From assembly GCA_905478725.1 (NCBI GenBank), contig CAJQJT010000133.1, forward strand, positions 1 to 6,631: a DNA stretch of 6,631 nt, in the 5' to 3' direction. Origin of the DNA: an uncultured Pseudomonadales bacterium (GTDB taxonomy: Bacteria > Pseudomonadota > Gammaproteobacteria > Pseudomonadales > Porticoccaceae). Positions 5,292-6,631 of this stretch are shown one piece after another; position 1 is the stretch's first letter; every line of letters starts with the position of its first letter. A model generated the notes under the pieces. It did not search any database, was not told the origin of the DNA, and saw only the letters and a list, made by a program, of their open reading frames with translations. A program made the position numbers and the translations under genes.

Positions 5292-5317
5292 GGCCGAGGG
5301 GGGTGGCCGAGAGGAAT
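5292..5317 (+). repeat. Degenerate 13-base G-rich direct repeat in the convergent spacer
   Basis: GGCCGAGGGGGGT (5292-5304) is followed by GGCCGAGAGGAAT (5305-5317), identical at 10 of 13 positions. It contains a run of six G bases and is much more G-rich than its surroundings. No coding or RNA gene is evident here. Confidence 0.6.
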
Positions 5318-5336
5318 CATAGGGTAGCTTTAAGCC

Positions 5337-6485
5337 TTACCATTCGGCAATAGAGCCATCCCCATGGCGCCACAGCGGGTTCTTCCAGTCGCAGGCAATT
5401 TTCGACGCTGCGATAACCACTTGCTCATCTACCTCAACACCCAGTCCGGGTTTGGGCAGCGGCTTAATATGCCCATCGGTGATAGCAAAATCATCTTTGT
5501 TCACCACATAGTCCAGTAACTCTGTCCCCTGATTGTAATGAATACCCATAGACTGCTCTTGCAGCACCGCATTGTGGGAGACAAAATCCACCGCCAAACA
5601 GGCGGCCAATGCAATGGGTCCTAGAGGGCAGTGAGGCGCTAATGCCACATCATAGGCTTCTGCCATGGAGGCAATTTTAAGGCACTCGGTAATGCCGCCG
5701 GCATGGGAAACATCCGGCTGAACTATGCCCAGACCACCCGCCTCAAATACAGATTTAAAATCAAAACGGCTATACATGCGCTCACCGGCTGCCAGCACTA
5801 TGCTGGTTTGTCGGGAGAGGATTGCGTACTGCTCAGACTGTTCTGCCAATACCGGCTCTTCAACAAACAGCGGATGATAGGGTTCCAGTTCCTTTAATAA
5901 AATCTTGGCCATGGGCACAGATACTCTGCCGTGAAAGTCCAAACCAAAATCGATACTGCTGCCAAAGTTTTCTCTAATAGTGGCGACTCGGGCTATAACC
6001 TGTTCTACAGCTCTATAGCTATCAATCATCTTAAGTTTGCCACAGCCATTCAGTTTAAAGGTGTCCCAGCCCTGAGCCTGCAGCTCTTTCATCTGACGGC
6101 TTTCGTCCTGAGGGTCATCGCCACCCACCCAAGAGTAAGTCTTCATGCTGTCGCGAACTGTGCCACCCAGTAAGTCATATACAGGTACACCGAGATCTTT
6201 GCCTTTGATATCCCAGAGTGCCTGGTCAATACCGGCAATAGCTGACATCAAGATTGGCCCGCCACGATAAAAACCGCCTCGATAGAGTGTCTGCCAGAGA
6301 TCGTTGATTTGTCGCGGGTCTTTGCCGATTAGGTAGGGGGCTAATTCATTCACTGCTGCGGCGACGGTTTGCGCACGACCTTCAATAACGGGCTCTCCCC
6401 AACCCACTATGCCTGCGTCAGTGTCTATGGCCAGAAACAGCCAGCGTGGAGCAACGGGATAGAGGCGCAGATTGGTGATTTTCAT
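5337..6485 (-). CDS. dgoD: D-galactonate dehydratase (enolase superfamily)
   Basis: Cytoplasmic Mg-dependent enzyme that dehydrates D-galactonate to 2-dehydro-3-deoxy-D-galactonate in the De Ley-Doudoroff galactose route. At 382 residues it matches the E. coli DgoD length as I recall it, and long stretches look the same, such as the [20 protein letters not shown] region (75-94) and [14 protein letters not shown] (283-296). Metal ligands fall at the expected positions: D183, E209 and E235. Catalytic H185 (in GLDFHGR) and H285 (with D258 behind it) are present, as is E310. The N-terminal capping domain is about 1-120, the modified TIM barrel about 120-330, and the C-terminal capping segment ends [14 protein letters not shown]. 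The start ATG has only a weak ribosome site (AAAG). No dgoK, dgoA, transporter or regulator lies in the window, so the rest of the pathway must be beyond the right edge or elsewhere. Specificity for a related sugar acid cannot be fully excluded. Confidence 0.95.
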   Translation of the reverse strand: MKITNLRLYPVAPRWLFLAIDTDAGIVGWGEPVIEGRAQTVAAAVNELAPYLIGKDPRQINDLWQTLYRGGFYRGGPILMSAIAGIDQALWDIKGKDLGVPVYDLLGGTVRDSMKTYSWVGGDDPQDESRQMKELQAQGWDTFKLNGCGKLKMIDSYRAVEQVIARVATIRENFGSSIDFGLDFHGRVSVPMAKILLKELEPYHPLFVEEPVLAEQSEQYAILSRQTSIVLAAGERMYSRFDFKSVFEAGGLGIVQPDVSHAGGITECLKIASMAEAYDVALAPHCPLGPIALAACLAVDFVSHNAVLQEQSMGIHYNQGTELLDYVVNKDDFAITDGHIKPLPKPGLGVEVDEQVVIAASKIACDWKNPLWRHGDGSIAEW

Positions 6486-6631
6486 GGGGCTTTAGATCTC
6501 TGGTATCGCACAGAGGCTGTGCTGTTATTTTTATTATGAGAGCAATTCTAGAGTAGATTCTAAACTAAATGACTGCTTAAAAGCGGTTTGCCTCGCAAAA
6601 TAGAATTCGCTGGCCGTGGCTAGGGTATTTC
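6486..6631. other. dgoD upstream region to the right edge, no complete gene seen
   Basis: About 146 bases. Besides the dyad at 6508-6522, ATTCTA occurs twice, 12 bases apart (6545-6550 and 6557-6562); on the minus strand these read TAGAAT and resemble -10 boxes. Two minus-strand frames stay open from the right edge to stops within this stretch (one ends TTTTAA, the other CTCTCATAA). The tail of an upstream same-strand gene is therefore possible, but it is too short to identify. Confidence 0.5.
6508..6522. promoter_or_regulatory. Small dyad in the dgoD leader
   Basis: GCACAG and CTGTGC, exact inverted arms around AGG, lie 23 bases upstream of the dgoD ATG. On the minus strand a -10-like CATAAT (6533-6538, five of six) precedes it, so the dyad would sit near the transcript start. 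It could be an operator or a 5' hairpin. No convincing -35 box was found. Confidence 0.35.

Noticed and set aside
5281..5336. A tRNA or small structured RNA in the G-rich spacer
   Set aside because: No cloverleaf arms, T-loop or CCA end can be formed. The GC richness comes from a short direct repeat.
5703..6173. Two plus-strand open frames within dgoD (5703-5897 and 5931-6173)
   Set aside because: Both are antisense to a near full-length match to DgoD and show no domains.

Overview
The window looks like chromosomal DNA of a Gram-negative proteobacterium, most likely a gammaproteobacterium, possibly a marine heterotroph. It carries an RND efflux pump with its periplasmic adaptor, a D-galactonate dehydratase that keeps the length and every catalytic residue of the Escherichia coli enzyme, and moderate base composition with ordinary gammaproteobacterial codon use. 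I see no integrase, transposase, tRNA, rRNA or CRISPR array. The taxonomic guess is inference only.

Layout. (1) Positions 1-2554, minus strand: an efflux operon. A periplasmic adaptor (1214-2554) is followed by an RND inner-membrane permease (1-1227), whose start overlaps the adaptor's end by 14 bases and which runs off the left edge. The adaptor ends in an unusual array of seven in-frame 24-base repeats (an eight-residue unit). (2) Positions 2555-2714: a divergent control region with a 27-base near-perfect palindrome, the likely operator. (3) Positions 2715-3419, plus strand: a TetR/AcrR-type repressor with a WHG-like C-terminal domain, probably the local regulator of the pump. (4) Positions 3576-5264, plus strand: a stand-alone Rieske non-haem iron oxygenase alpha subunit, then a small DoxX-family membrane protein. 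No oxygenase beta subunit, ferredoxin or reductase is present. (5) Positions 5337-6485, minus strand, convergent with DoxX: dgoD. (6) Positions 6486-6631: the dgoD upstream region, with a small dyad and no complete gene.

How the genes may work together. The divergent repressor, operator and pump form a familiar ligand-responsive efflux module: the repressor would release DNA on binding a toxic or hydrophobic compound, and adaptor plus permease would then export it with an outer-membrane channel encoded elsewhere. The Rieske oxygenase could oxidise a small organic compound, with electron partners supplied in trans. Whether repressor, pump and oxygenase deal with the same compound cannot be told from this sequence. 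dgoD belongs to sugar-acid catabolism and seems functionally separate.

The most unusual signal is the eight-residue repeat tail of the adaptor, which ends 17 bases before the permease start codon. Short tandem duplications also sit at both ends of the oxygenase gene, one of them spanning its stop codon, and a nine-A run lies in the repressor gene. Slippage-prone sequence therefore recurs in the window. No clearly new multi-gene system is visible.
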